From positions 248,001-312,000 of the forward strand of contig CBDCHL010000003.1 in assembly GCA_965217195.1 (NCBI GenBank): a DNA stretch of 64,000 bases. The letters run 5' to 3'. This DNA comes from UBA6623 sp965217195 (GTDB lineage Bacteria > Acidobacteriota > Terriglobia > Bryobacterales > UBA6623). Below are positions 8,246-18,083 of the stretch, in pieces. The translations under genes and the position numbers were made by a program. The notes under the pieces were generated by a model that worked only from the letters and a program-made list of their open reading frames with translations, was not told the origin of the DNA and did not search any database. Position 1 is the stretch's first letter; each line of letters opens with the position of its first letter.

Positions 8246-9277
8246 ATGTCAAGAATCATCGGTTTGTCGGCCGCCCTGGTCGCTCTTTGCTTGATGAGCT
8301 GCGCGGGCGCCCCTGAGCCGGCTCCGGCCTCGATGGAACCGCAAGGCTGGTATCCGCACGAAGGCGGTTTGCTGAAATACCGCGTCCAGATCCGGTTCGG
8401 GTTCGAGCCGGAAAACACGATGCCCAAGGGCTGGTATTTCGGCCGTGTCTCGGCGGTGGCGACCGACTCCTCCGGCGAGGTCTATGTATTTCAACGGGGC
8501 GAAGACGCCGACCCGATCGTCGTCTTCGACAAGGACGGCAAATACCTGCGCTCGTGGGGGCGAGATCTCGACTTCGGCAACGAGCACGGGCTGCGAGTCG
8601 ACCGCGACGACAACGTCTGGGTCACCGACAACGGCAATCACCAGGTCATGAAATTCACCCGGGAAGGCAAACTGCTGCTGACCCTCGGCGTTCGAGGCGA
8701 GTCGGGTGAAGACGACAAGCATTTCTACCGCCCGGCGGATATTACGTTCGGGCCGGATGGTTCGGTGTATGTCGCGGACGGCTACGGCAATGCGCGCGTG
8801 GTCAAGTTCTCACCGGAGGGCGAATTCATTACCGCCTGGGGCAAGCACGGGACCGGGGAAAGCGAGTTCAATATCGTTCACTCGGCGGCGGTCGATTCCA
8901 AGGGGACCATCTACGTCAGCGACCGCGAAAACAACCGCATTCAGATCTTCGACGCCGACGGCAAGTTCCTCAGGATGTGGACCCACCTCGGCGCCACGCA
9001 AAACATCTTCATCACGCCGGACGATGAGATGTGGATCATCACGCACCGTGACAACATCGAAAACATTACTTACGACACGCTCGCCGGCCGCATCATGAAC
9101 ATCGACATGGCGACGGGCCGGATTATCGGTGCGATGGAAAGCCCGGGGCATTGGATCCACGTTACGCCCGAAAAATACATCTTCATCGGCAGCCTGAGCG
9201 GGAATGTCTTCCGCTGGTATCCGGGTTGGATGGAAGGGGCCGCGGATTCGGAAGAGGGTTTGAAGCCGGCGAACTGA
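8246..9277 (+). CDS. NHL-repeat (six-bladed propeller) lipoprotein
   Basis: A 343-residue protein starting with a lipoprotein signal peptide and the lipobox LMSC (cysteine near residue 19). The mature part holds several NHL blades with the usual pattern: GLRVDRDDNVWVTDNGNHQV, VYVADGYGNARVVKFSPEGE, IYVSDRENNRIQIFDADGK. It resembles the peptidyl-alpha-hydroxyglycine alpha-amidating lyase-type propellers common in Acidobacteriota, but lyase activity is unproven. AGGAG precedes the ATG at 8 bases. It should be lipid-anchored outside the cytoplasmic membrane. Confidence 0.85.
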   Translation: MSRIIGLSAALVALCLMSCAGAPEPAPASMEPQGWYPHEGGLLKYRVQIRFGFEPENTMPKGWYFGRVSAVATDSSGEVYVFQRGEDADPIVVFDKDGKYLRSWGRDLDFGNEHGLRVDRDDNVWVTDNGNHQVMKFTREGKLLLTLGVRGESGEDDKHFYRPADITFGPDGSVYVADGYGNARVVKFSPEGEFITAWGKHGTGESEFNIVHSAAVDSKGTIYVSDRENNRIQIFDADGKFLRMWTHLGATQNIFITPDDEMWIITHRDNIENITYDTLAGRIMNIDMATGRIIGAMESPGHWIHVTPEKYIFIGSLSGNVFRWYPGWMEGAADSEEGLKPAN

Positions 9278-9307
9278 TTTCCACGAGGGTCGGGTGCCGT
9301 GAAAAAT

Positions 9308-9327
9308 CGGGGCTTCGCCTAGCCCCG
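9308..9327. repeat. Short intergenic hairpin
   Basis: CGGGGCT-TCGCCT-AGCCCCG forms a perfect 7-bp stem 30 bases after the NHL lipoprotein stop. It is a plausible terminator or REP-like hairpin; no U-tract follows. Confidence 0.55.
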
Positions 9328-9434
9328 TTAGACAGGCTATACTTGGCCAATCGGCCTTCTGCGCGGTGGTTTCGGCGTGATGCTGAGCGCGGGAGGAAAG
9401 CCCCTCAAAACCCCTTTTTCGCGGTGAAAAATCC

Positions 9435-10487
<1,053 letters not shown>

Positions 10488-10669
10488 GCTGTTCTCGGTC
10501 CGGGGCCCGCCGTTTCGCTTCACGGCGACCTGCTTTCCCACGCCCCCCATCCGATGCGGTCACGCGAGTGCGGGGTCCCGCAAGCGAGGTCCTCCTCGGG
10601 GGGCTCAAAGCTTCGCCTGCTCGCGCGTTCGTCCACGGCGTATTCCTTGCGCCGCCTACAATAATCCCC

Positions 10670-11683
10670 ATGAACGTCGGACTGGTTGGGACCGGGGCCA
10701 TCGCCCATAAGCACACGCAGAGCTATCGAGAAATCGGCTACACGCTGGCGGCGGTTTCGAATCGCGGGGTCGAGAAGGGCCGGGCTTTTGCCGAGCAATA
10801 CGGCACGGAGTTCGTGGCCGACTATCGCGATCTTTGCCGCCGGTCCGATATCGACTACGTCGACGTTTGTTCGTTTCCGGATTCCCGGCTCGCCATTACA
10901 CGCGAAGCATTGGCAGCGGGGAAGCATGTCCTCGTGCAGAAGCCGATCGCGTTGACGCTCGACGACGCGAGAGAGATGATGCGGTTGGCAAACGAGTCGG
11001 ATCGCACACTGGGCGTCGTCAGCCAGCACCGCTTCGACGACGCGAGCATTTTCCTCAAACAAGCGCTCGACGACGGGCGTCTGGGAAAGATCATCCAGGC
11101 TGACGGCTACGTCAAGTGGCATCGCCCGCAGGCCTACTATGACCGGCCGGGGAAGGGGACCTGGGCCGTCGAGGGCGGGGGGGCGCTGATCAACCAGGGA
11201 ATCCACACGGTTGATCTATTGCTCTACTTCGCCGGGGCGGTTGACGAGGTCACCGCGAACTGGCAACTCGCGGCGGCGCACGAAATGGAATCGGAGGACA
11301 TGGTCAACGCCTTGCTGACGTACCGCAACGGGGCGACCGGGGTGATTCAGGCGTCAACCGCAATCCAGCCGGGCTATCCGGAGAGGATCGAAATGCACGG
11401 AACCAAAGGGTCCGCGGTGATTGAGGGGGATCAACTTGTCGCTTTCGATCTCACCGAGGGCGACGGAAGCGATGCGCCGATCGCCCGCAATCCGGATTCG
11501 GGGGCGTCGGACCCGGCGGCGATTTCGATCGAGCCCATCAAGCGTCAGTTTCTCGATTTCGGAGACGCGATTCGGGAGAGCCGCAAGCCGAATTGCGCGG
11601 GGGAGGATGGGTTTGCGGCGCTGGAGTTGGTGCTTGCTATATACGATGCGGCGCGTGAGGGGACGAAGGTTACCGTGGGGTGA
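10670..11683 (+). CDS. Gfo/Idh/MocA-family oxidoreductase
   Basis: A 337-residue NAD(P)-dependent oxidoreductase. The ATG at 10670 is chosen because the protein then begins MNVGLVGTGAIAHKH, the expected Rossmann start; the long upstream extension in the same frame is not coding. The family's EKP-type motif appears as HVLVQKPIALTLDDAREM, where E is replaced by Q and the lysine is kept. The C-terminal domain includes LINQGIHTVDLLLYF with the conserved His. Substrates are usually sugars, inositol or their acids. It probably works with the upstream TIM-barrel protein. Confidence 0.9.
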   Translation: MNVGLVGTGAIAHKHTQSYREIGYTLAAVSNRGVEKGRAFAEQYGTEFVADYRDLCRRSDIDYVDVCSFPDSRLAITREALAAGKHVLVQKPIALTLDDAREMMRLANESDRTLGVVSQHRFDDASIFLKQALDDGRLGKIIQADGYVKWHRPQAYYDRPGKGTWAVEGGGALINQGIHTVDLLLYFAGAVDEVTANWQLAAAHEMESEDMVNALLTYRNGATGVIQASTAIQPGYPERIEMHGTKGSAVIEGDQLVAFDLTEGDGSDAPIARNPDSGASDPAAISIEPIKRQFLDFGDAIRESRKPNCAGEDGFAALELVLAIYDAAREGTKVTVG

Positions 11684-11798
11684 GGGGTGCGCGGCCTCTC
11701 GATGTCCTGGCCGGGCCGCATCCAGTGCAGAATCGTGGCGGGGGTCGCCGCCTTCCTGTGGAGTTGAGAAGTTACTACGCATACCGCTCGATCAGGGG

Positions 11799-12050
11799 CC
11801 GTGAAAAAATGGGGGCCCCCAGAGCCTCCTCAATTTTTGCGGCGGCATACACAATTCACAACATTAGATACAGAGCCCAGAGCGAAAGCGACGGGCCAGG
11901 GGCAGGCAACCGCAACACGCCGCGGCGCCGCGTCTCCTCGAACTGTCGCGCACGCCGCATAGTCTTCGGTTTACTCGAACGGTTGTGCTCTCGGCCCGTC
12001 GCTTGCGCTCTGGGCTCTGTATCTGCGTTCTGAATGGTGTGCGCGGCCGG
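11799..12050. repeat. MITE-like palindromic element, copy 1
   Basis: The left end begins CCGTGAAAAAATGG and continues to a left arm with AGATACAGAGCCCAGAGCG and CGACGGGCC. The right arm is its inverse, GGCCCGTCGCTTGCGCTCTG then GGCTCTGTATCTGCG. About 100 bases of interior separate the arms. The interior matches the copy at 36.1 kb closely, including CATAGTCTTCGGTTTACTCG. It has no coding capacity. It sits between the Gfo/Idh gene and a convergent TPR gene. The outermost right end has decayed. Confidence 0.75.
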
Positions 12051-12154
12051 CGGTGCGGCGCTAGGCCGCGGGTCTCTTCGAGCCCCGCGCTACGCAGTAT
12101 TTACAGCGCACACCGGCCGATTACTGTGGCGGCTGGGTTCGGGAAGTTGTTGCA

Positions 12155-13186
12155 TCATTGCGCGGCGGTGGTTCGGAGGGTTTCCTCGAGATGTTCGATT
12201 TTGCGGTCGAGTGCTCGGACTGTTCGACCGGGCATGCGGGCGTATCCCGGGGCGCCGGCAAGCTGCTTTTTCTTCGCGTCGCGAAAGACATTCAGCGCTA
12301 GTTGATCTTCGCGGGCATCTTGGTACATCGAGCCCAGCTCCAGGGGAAGGACGTAGTTGCGGGGGAAGTCCCCGCGGAGAGCCTCTAGGATCTCGGCCGC
12401 CTCCATGGGGCGCTTTTCCCGACGCACCAGAATCACCAACAGCGATCGGGCGTGGTGTCGCGCGTACTTCCCGTTCTCGGCGACGCGGCGAACCCACGCT
12501 TCTCCCTTGACCTTGTCGCCGCGCATACCGCCAAAGGCGACGAGGACTTTGATCGGCCACGGCAAACTCCCCAGCACGTATTGTTGAACTCCGCTGACCA
12601 AATAGGCGTCCACGAAATCGGGGTGCTTCTTGCGAAGTTTCTTGCTGTATTTTTCGGCCCGGCGCCCGTTGCGTAGGGCAGGGAAATAGGCTTTGTCGAC
12701 CATGAATTGATAGTTGGCCTGGAGCGCGTGATTGTTCGACAGGCTGTAGAGCGCTTCGGCGTCGGTCGGGGTAGGCTCCAGAGCGGCGAGCGCTCGTTCC
12801 TTGCCTTCGGCCAGCAGGCTCTCGAAGGCCTCCCTGACGGCGGGATCGGGCTTCGGCTTCTCGCGCTTCAAGAACTCGTTGTCGCCCTTGAAAGCGCTGG
12901 TTTCGAGCATGCCGAGCCGCAGCAATTCCTTGAAGAGAACTGCGGTGGCCATGTGGTTGTACGCACCGAGATCATCGGGATGCGCGGCGAGCAAGCGGCG
13001 ATAGTCCTCGATCGCTTCGTCGTATTCGAGGTTGAAGTAGTGGTCGTGGCCGCGGGCGCGGAAATCGGCGTCGGGAGGAGCGGTGGGCGGCTGTTTGTCT
13101 TTCGCAAGGGCATCGTCGGCGGACCCACACAGGGCTGCGAGCATCAACACGCCGGCGAGCGCTTGATGAAAAACGGAGGATGCCAC
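12155..13186 (-). CDS. Secreted TPR-like repeat protein
   Basis: A 343-residue protein with a Sec signal peptide (LAGVLMLAALCGSADDALA, cut near residue 28). TPR-like helices follow: the first, FRARGHDHYFNLEYDEAIED, is a clear TPR, with weaker pairs around DAEALYSLSNNHALQANYQF and a final one near VLPLELGSMYQDAREDQLAL. It has no catalytic motif. Such proteins scaffold periplasmic or outer-membrane assemblies. It lies just upstream of, and on the same strand as, nothing obviously linked; the methyltransferase gene ends 20 bases before its start and may be cotranscribed with it. Confidence 0.75.
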   Translation of the reverse strand: MASSVFHQALAGVLMLAALCGSADDALAKDKQPPTAPPDADFRARGHDHYFNLEYDEAIEDYRRLLAAHPDDLGAYNHMATAVLFKELLRLGMLETSAFKGDNEFLKREKPKPDPAVREAFESLLAEGKERALAALEPTPTDAEALYSLSNNHALQANYQFMVDKAYFPALRNGRRAEKYSKKLRKKHPDFVDAYLVSGVQQYVLGSLPWPIKVLVAFGGMRGDKVKGEAWVRRVAENGKYARHHARSLLVILVRREKRPMEAAEILEALRGDFPRNYVLPLELGSMYQDAREDQLALNVFRDAKKKQLAGAPGYARMPGRTVRALDRKIEHLEETLRTTAAQ

Positions 13187-13206
13187 GATCGGCTACCGGA
13201 CCTGTG

Positions 13207-13845
13207 CTAGCGCACCGCGATGACTTCGCGCAGGTTGTCGCGCGTGAGAAAGAACTTTACGGAATGGAAATCGCTGAAAAGCCGCTCGAGGTTGCGATTG
13301 CTGAACGTGCGCGGCAGCGTGCGCTCTCGGCGGATACGTAAGTTTAGGACGTCGGCGTCCTCGATCAGGTAGCGATAGACAGGGACGACCTCACCGCGGC
13401 TTTGGGTGTGGAAAAACGTCAACAAGCCGCCACCCGGACTCAAGATACGGCCTAACCAGGGCACGACCACGGCAAGTAGCTCGGCATCGAAATGCTCAAG
13501 GGTGTCCCAGGCTAGGATGGCGTCGAACTGTTCGGCGTCGAACCGCAGATGGCGTTCGACGAAGTGCTCCGCCGACGCCTCATCGAATTCGCCGGCCGGG
13601 AGGCGCTGGTTGAACTTATCGAAGTCGGATAACAGGTCGAGGGCGTGAATCTTGCAGCCCAGTCCGCCGAGAAAGTTGACGTTTTCCTGGCTAAGGCCGC
13701 CGAGATCGAGGACGGCGCCGTAGGATCGGTTCGCGGCGCCGTCAAAAAAATGGCCCAGTCCATTGCTCTTTCGCCGGTAAGGTTCGGGCTGGCGGTTTTG
13801 CAAGCGCGACTCCCTAAAGTGGACGGGGAAGGGATCTGTCTTCAA
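13207..13845 (-). CDS. Class I SAM-dependent methyltransferase
   Basis: The frame is open further upstream, but that part is Arg/Pro-rich and only mirrors the overlapping bactofilin gene; the TTG at 13845 gives 212 residues starting MKTDPFPVHF. The core has motif I as AVLDLGGLSQENVNFL, an acidic residue in IHALDLLSDF, motif IV as FDAILAWDTLEHF, and SPGGGLLTFFHT. It looks like a full methyltransferase domain. The substrate is unknown. It follows the bactofilin gene by about 55 bases and precedes the TPR gene, so the three probably form one transcript. Confidence 0.78.
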   Translation of the reverse strand: MKTDPFPVHFRESRLQNRQPEPYRRKSNGLGHFFDGAANRSYGAVLDLGGLSQENVNFLGGLGCKIHALDLLSDFDKFNQRLPAGEFDEASAEHFVERHLRFDAEQFDAILAWDTLEHFDAELLAVVVPWLGRILSPGGGLLTFFHTQSRGEVVPVYRYLIEDADVLNLRIRRERTLPRTFSNRNLERLFSDFHSVKFFLTRDNLREVIAVR

Positions 13846-13900
13846 AAGGCCGCCGGAGCGTCCTCTACTCTGAACCGGACGCGGTTGGACGCCGGTCGAA

Positions 13901-14479
13901 CTAACTGCTCCGGCCGGGCGCGGCGCCCGTGGCGCCGATACGCGGCGCCGGCTTGGCAATCGGGGCGGCTTCCGGCGGGGACGTAGGCGCAACGGGCGCG
14001 CGCGACGCAGGTTTAGCACCGCCCGCTTTAATGATGTCTATACTGCCTCGGAAAACCGCGCCGTCTTCGATCACGATGCGCGCCGTGACCAGATCGCCTT
14101 CGAGCGATCCGGTCTTGCGGATTTCGATGCGCTCGCCGGCACGTACATTGCCCTGCACGCGCCCTAGAATCGTAATCGAACGCGCCGTAACGTCGGCGTG
14201 AACCTTGCCGTTGGGGCCGACCGTGAGGCTGTTCTGTTCAAGCTCCACCGTGCCTTCGATCTCACCGTCGATATAGAGATCCTCGTTGCCGCTGATCTCA
14301 CCCTTTACTTTAAGCAACTTGCCGATTTGAGCCGTATTACGGCCGCGCTCCAGCCCCACGCCGCCCGCGGAGGCAGACGATGCTCCGCCTAACGAGCGCG
14401 AGGGAGCAGGCAACGACGATTCGGGAGACGCACCGGGCGAAGACCCTTGCGGCATTGGTTCGTCCTTTTTACCCCACAT
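13901..14479 (-). CDS. Bactofilin (polymer-forming cytoskeletal protein)
   Basis: A 192-residue protein with the bactofilin beta-helix core at about residues 50-150, seen as IGKLLKVKGEISGNEDLYID, GKVHADVTARSITILGRVQG and IEIRKTGSLEGDLVTARI. Both ends are disordered and rich in Pro, Ser, Ala and Gly. Bactofilins form nucleotide-free filaments that localise cell-wall enzymes and polar structures on the inner membrane face. It has no transmembrane segment. Its neighbours are an OmpA-family cell-wall-binding protein and a methyltransferase on the same strand, which suits an envelope-shape role. Confidence 0.92.
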   Translation of the reverse strand: MWGKKDEPMPQGSSPGASPESSLPAPSRSLGGASSASAGGVGLERGRNTAQIGKLLKVKGEISGNEDLYIDGEIEGTVELEQNSLTVGPNGKVHADVTARSITILGRVQGNVRAGERIEIRKTGSLEGDLVTARIVIEDGAVFRGSIDIIKAGGAKPASRAPVAPTSPPEAAPIAKPAPRIGATGAAPGRSS

Positions 14480-14633
14480 GAAAAATCCTTTCCGAGTCGG
14501 ATGAAACCTCTTTATAGTACACGGTTTTTTCGGCGGGTCGAAAGCAGTATGTGTTCCCGTGGACGAAATGGTGAAGGCACTTCGCGGGGAAATTCGCCGT
14601 CAGATTGAACAGCTGTGGGCACGACGGCCTGCT

Positions 14634-14658
14634 CGGCGCCGGCAAGATGCCGGCGCCG
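14634..14658. terminator. Perfect 11-bp hairpin after the OmpA gene
   Basis: CGGCGCCGGCA-AGA-TGCCGGCGCCG ends directly at the stop codon of the OmpA-family gene, which is read leftward. The stem is perfect and the loop is three bases. No U-tract follows, so it may be a REP-like stabiliser rather than a classical terminator. Confidence 0.6.
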
Positions 14659-15525
14659 TTATTCGTTGACTTCGCCGGTGTACCGGACTACCGTATCGAT
14701 GACACCGATTTCGACGCGGCGGTTCTTTTGCCTGGCTGCGGTGGAACGGCCTGTTGAGGACGGACTGCTTTCGCCGAAACCCTTGGCCTCTACGACGATT
14801 TCGGGAACGCCCGCGTGGACCAGGTAGTTGCGGACCGCTCGAGCACGGCGCTCCGATAGGTCGCGGTTGTAGCCGGCCGCTCCCACGTCATCGGTGTGTC
14901 CGTAAACGTACAGCCGGTAGCCGTGCGAAGCCAACAAGACACCGGCGATGCGACTGAGAATCTCGCGGTTTTCCGGTCGAATCGCACTCTTGTCGAAATC
15001 GAAGAGGAAGGAATCTTCCCCTAGATTCATGACCATCCCCATCGGCGTCCGTTCCGTTTCGACGATGCGGTTCAAGGCCTGCTGCATGCGGTCCAGCTCG
15101 GCCTCGCGTTGCCGGCGGATGCGTTCGGTTTCTATGCGGGCTCGCTCGGCTTCGGCTCGAGCTCGTTCGGATTCGCCGCGATAGCGCTCAGCGGTTTCCC
15201 GAACCAACTCGCGTTCCAGCTCGGCGCGTTTGCGAGCTTCGTCGAGGCGCTCGGCTTGGACTTCGGCTTGCGCCGCGCGCATTTCAGCTGAGTCAGTGGC
15301 AGCCCGCATGCCGTCGGCCCGAGAACGCGCGGCGGCGAGTTTCTGATCGAGTGATTGCCGCTCGCTCTCGGCGGCGCGAAGGCGATCTTCCAGTTCCACA
15401 CCGCGGTTCCACATGCTCCACACGAGAACGAGCATCCCGACAAGTAGGATGGTGAGCAACGCGAACCCTATCCAGAGGCCGCGCTGAGCAACTGGGGGAG
15501 GGGCGGATTTGACCTCATCACTCAT
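14659..15525 (-). CDS. OmpA-family protein with N-terminal anchor and coiled coil
   Basis: A 288-residue protein. Residues about 20-40 form a membrane anchor (LWIGFALLTILLVGMLVLVW). A long Arg/Glu/Ala-rich coiled coil follows to about residue 160. The C-terminal OmpA domain carries FDFDKSAIRPENREIL and the peptidoglycan-binding YGHTDDVGAAGYN with LSERRARAVRNYLV. This is the Pal/MotB-like layout: a membrane-anchored rod that binds peptidoglycan. It lies 180 bases upstream of, and on the same strand as, nothing further in the cluster except the bactofilin gene, whose start lies on its 3' side. Confidence 0.88.
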   Translation of the reverse strand: MSDEVKSAPPPVAQRGLWIGFALLTILLVGMLVLVWSMWNRGVELEDRLRAAESERQSLDQKLAAARSRADGMRAATDSAEMRAAQAEVQAERLDEARKRAELERELVRETAERYRGESERARAEAERARIETERIRRQREAELDRMQQALNRIVETERTPMGMVMNLGEDSFLFDFDKSAIRPENREILSRIAGVLLASHGYRLYVYGHTDDVGAAGYNRDLSERRARAVRNYLVHAGVPEIVVEAKGFGESSPSSTGRSTAARQKNRRVEIGVIDTVVRYTGEVNE

Positions 15526-15589
15526 GATCGAAATGCTTCTTCAAACTTTACTGCATTGGGGGCTCGATTTCCTATGCGGCTCGAGCCGC

Positions 15590-15795
15590 AATCGGCGCCG
15601 ACCGGCGAGCAGGAGCGCGATAGCCATGGGACGGCGGCATCTGAAATCGCCGCAGTACCCTTGGGAAATCGGCGGCTTCCTTCGGTACGGCCGCGTGTTC
15701 AGCATCCGCATCAACGACCCGTGGCGATTATGCTTCGAGCGGCCGAAGGGGTCTCGCGGGCCCGCGGATGGAAAGTGTGACAGCGACCCAGGGGA
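15590..15795 (+). pseudogene. Decayed HigB/RelE-type toxin gene
   Basis: Two overlapping frames each carry half of the HigB signature. One frame reads AAVPLGNRRL, matching the family's PxGNRL segment. The next reads GRVFSIRINDPWRLCFE, matching the near-invariant GxYSIRINDQWRICF core, followed by GPAD, the start of the usual terminal DVEIVDYH-type end, which is lost by further shifts. At least one frameshift separates the halves at about 15685. No start codon with a ribosome binding site and no HigA antitoxin frame can be found. The gene is not functional as read. Confidence 0.65.
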
Positions 15796-15887
15796 CGTCC
15801 GCCACGGCCTGCTACGGGAAGGACGCTGCCGCGGGGGGTCGGTGGTTACCGCCGACCGCGGTGGGGCGCCATGGTGAGCGGCTCTGC

Positions 15888-16757
15888 TCAGTCTGTGTTG
15901 TCGCGCCGCAGAGGCACCAAACGTCGAAGCCGACCGTTGCCGGCGTCGGCAAAGAAAATGTTGCCGTCCGGGTCGATGTGGACGCTGCTTGGGGAGTCGA
16001 GCCGGGCAAGTGTCGCGATCGCTCCGTCGCCTTCGAAGCTCCCGTTTCCAACCCCGGTGGGCCCGCTGCCGGCGATGGTTTTGATCACGCCGTCAGGATC
16101 AACCCGGCGAATGCGGTGATTTCCACTGTCGGCAACGTAAAGATAGCCCCAGGTATCGAAGGCAATTCCCGTCGGCCGGCTCAAGCGCGCCGCATAAGAG
16201 GGCCCGCCGTCGCCGTCAAAACCCTCTTCGCCGGTTCCGACCGAAGAACGCACTTCGCCGTTGGGGTCGATGCGATGGATTCGGTTTCCGGCGGTATCGA
16301 CGAAGAAAAGAGTTCCGTCAGGGTCGACCGCTACGCCGGCCACTTGCATCACAGCGCCGTCCGTCTGGTCGCCGGGGCCGGCAACCGTGTGAATCGTGTA
16401 AGCCGAGGAGACGACCGTGTCAACGGGCGGCCCCGGCCGTTGACCGCGAAACAGCAGCTGATAGAGAAATGGAGAGACGACAAGGACCGTCATGACGACG
16501 GCAATGGTGAGTTGGACTCGGGGAGATGCTAAGGCCCGTGAAAGACGCTTGAGAAGGGCGCCCCCGGGCTCCTTTCTGCTGGCTTGGGTGCCGCAGACAT
16601 AGCAGTACTGTTTCTTACCCTTCAGGGTCGTTCCACAGTGTAGGCAAAGGAAGTTTCCGGCTTCCTCGGCGTTCTCGATGACGGCCACAGCGATGCCGCA
16701 GCCGTTGCAGAACTTATCAATGCTCTCCGTTACGTTGGCGCAGGATTTACAGGTCAT
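15888..16757 (-). CDS. Zinc-ribbon, membrane-anchored NHL-repeat protein
   Basis: Starting at the ATG at 16757, which has CGGAG 8 bases upstream, the protein has 289 residues. The N-terminal 55 residues hold two CxxC zinc-ribbon units (CKSC/CNGC and CLHC/CYVC). A single membrane segment follows at about residues 75-100 (VQLTIAVVMTVLVVSPFLYQ). The remainder is three NHL blades, such as GVAVDPDGTLFFVDTAGNRI, GYLYVADSGNHRIRRVDPDG and GNIFFADAGNGRLRRL. Three blades are too few for a closed propeller, so it may dimerise. The topology puts the zinc ribbons inside the cell and the NHL part outside. Confidence 0.8.
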   Translation of the reverse strand: MTCKSCANVTESIDKFCNGCGIAVAVIENAEEAGNFLCLHCGTTLKGKKQYCYVCGTQASRKEPGGALLKRLSRALASPRVQLTIAVVMTVLVVSPFLYQLLFRGQRPGPPVDTVVSSAYTIHTVAGPGDQTDGAVMQVAGVAVDPDGTLFFVDTAGNRIHRIDPNGEVRSSVGTGEEGFDGDGGPSYAARLSRPTGIAFDTWGYLYVADSGNHRIRRVDPDGVIKTIAGSGPTGVGNGSFEGDGAIATLARLDSPSSVHIDPDGNIFFADAGNGRLRRLVPLRRDNTD

Positions 16758-16952
16758 CGGATGCTCCGAGGGCAGTCTCCGGCTCCGCGGCATAACGCCG
16801 CGGCGGACTCACCATCATAGATAGCAAGGGCAATTGTGACATATGTGACACCCGCGTATTCTTGCGAGGATGTGGCCTGAGAAGCACTCCGGGATTCCGG
16901 TCTCGATTTGGAGGCGAGGCAGAGGAGTACATTGCGGAAAGCTCCCTCTACC

Positions 16953-17972
16953 CTAGGCACGAGGTAGGGCGCCCAACCCGGCGTCCATGTCACGAGCGAT
17001 TTGGCGGCCGTGAAAGCGGCCGTTCTCGATGAAGATTTCGTTGGTGTGCATGCCGGCAACGATTACGCCGGCGAGATAAATGCCGGGGCGATCACTCTCC
17101 AACGTGTCAGGGTCGGTGCGGGGGCGCTGGGTCTCGGGATCAAAGACGATGCCGGTCTCCCGCAAGAAATCGACGTCCGGTCGGTATCCGGTCATGGCGA
17201 GAACGAAGTCGTTGGGCAAGGTTTTCTCACCCTCAGGCGTACGGATGCGGATGGAGTCGTCGGTGATGGCCAGGACTTCGGATTCGGTATAGTGGGCAAT
17301 TTCGTTGTTCTTGAGGCGATTTTGGATGTCTGGGAGGATCCAATATTTGATCTTGCTGCTCAGTTTCTTGCCTCGATGGATAAGAGTAACCCGGGCGCCG
17401 CAGCGGTAGAGTTCCAGCGCCGTGATCGCCGCGGAGTTCTTGGCTCCTATAACGGCAACGTCGGAGTCATAAAAAGGGTGCGGCTCACGATAGTAGTGCA
17501 GGACTTTATCCAATTCCTCGCCGGGGACATTCATCATCACCGGAAGATCGTAGTAGCCGGTGGCGATGATTACCTTCGCGGCCGGTTGGCACGCCTTATG
17601 GCCGCGACGGTCGACGGTGAGGAGCCGAAACTCGCCGTCGACGCCCTGAATCTCAGTGACCTTTTCGTACTGACGAACCGGCAATTGATAGTGCTCGGCA
17701 GCGCGGCGGTAGTACTTAAGCGCCTCCCCGCGGGTTGGTTTTTCGCGGACGGCGGTCATAGGCAGATCGCCGATTTCCAGCAGTTCCGGGGTGGTGAAGA
17801 ACGTTAGGTTCGTCGGGTAGTTATAGAGCGAGTTCACCAGGCAACCCTTTTCAAACACGACGACGGACCGGTTGCGTTTCGCGATCTCGATGGCGCAGGA
17901 CAAGCCGGTCGGCCCGGCGCCTACGATCGCCACGTCAACGGGGTCGGAGGACGGGGGAGAGGCGTCGGACAT
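16953..17972 (-). CDS. ypdA: YpdA-family bacillithiol-disulfide reductase (FAD/NADPH)
   Basis: A flavoprotein of 339 residues when started at the ATG at 17972; the 23 residues upstream in frame are poorly supported. It has an FAD-binding VAIVGAGPTGLSCAIEIAKR, an NADPH-binding VAVIGAKNSAAITALELYR, and a C-terminal PGIYLAGVIVAG. The loop GCLVNSLYNYPTNLTFFTTP is characteristic of YpdA. Known family members reduce bacillithiol disulfide. It is divergent from bshA, which makes the bacillithiol precursor, and this strongly supports the assignment. The 111-base gap between the two starts should hold both promoters. Confidence 0.92.
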   Translation of the reverse strand: MSDASPPSSDPVDVAIVGAGPTGLSCAIEIAKRNRSVVVFEKGCLVNSLYNYPTNLTFFTTPELLEIGDLPMTAVREKPTRGEALKYYRRAAEHYQLPVRQYEKVTEIQGVDGEFRLLTVDRRGHKACQPAAKVIIATGYYDLPVMMNVPGEELDKVLHYYREPHPFYDSDVAVIGAKNSAAITALELYRCGARVTLIHRGKKLSSKIKYWILPDIQNRLKNNEIAHYTESEVLAITDDSIRIRTPEGEKTLPNDFVLAMTGYRPDVDFLRETGIVFDPETQRPRTDPDTLESDRPGIYLAGVIVAGMHTNEIFIENGRFHGRQIARDMDAGLGALPRA

Positions 17973-18083
17973 AGAGTGGACGAGGTGGGGAATGAGAGTT
18001 TCATTGTATCTTGGGAGATTGCGGGCGGCGGGCGGCGCCAACGACTATGTAGGTCGTTCGCGTTGCCGAGGAGGAAGAGCGGT

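Noticed and set aside
13846..14019. Upstream extension of the methyltransferase frame at 13207
   Set aside because: It mirrors the bactofilin gene and is low-complexity Arg/Pro; a TTG at 13845 gives a normal methyltransferase.
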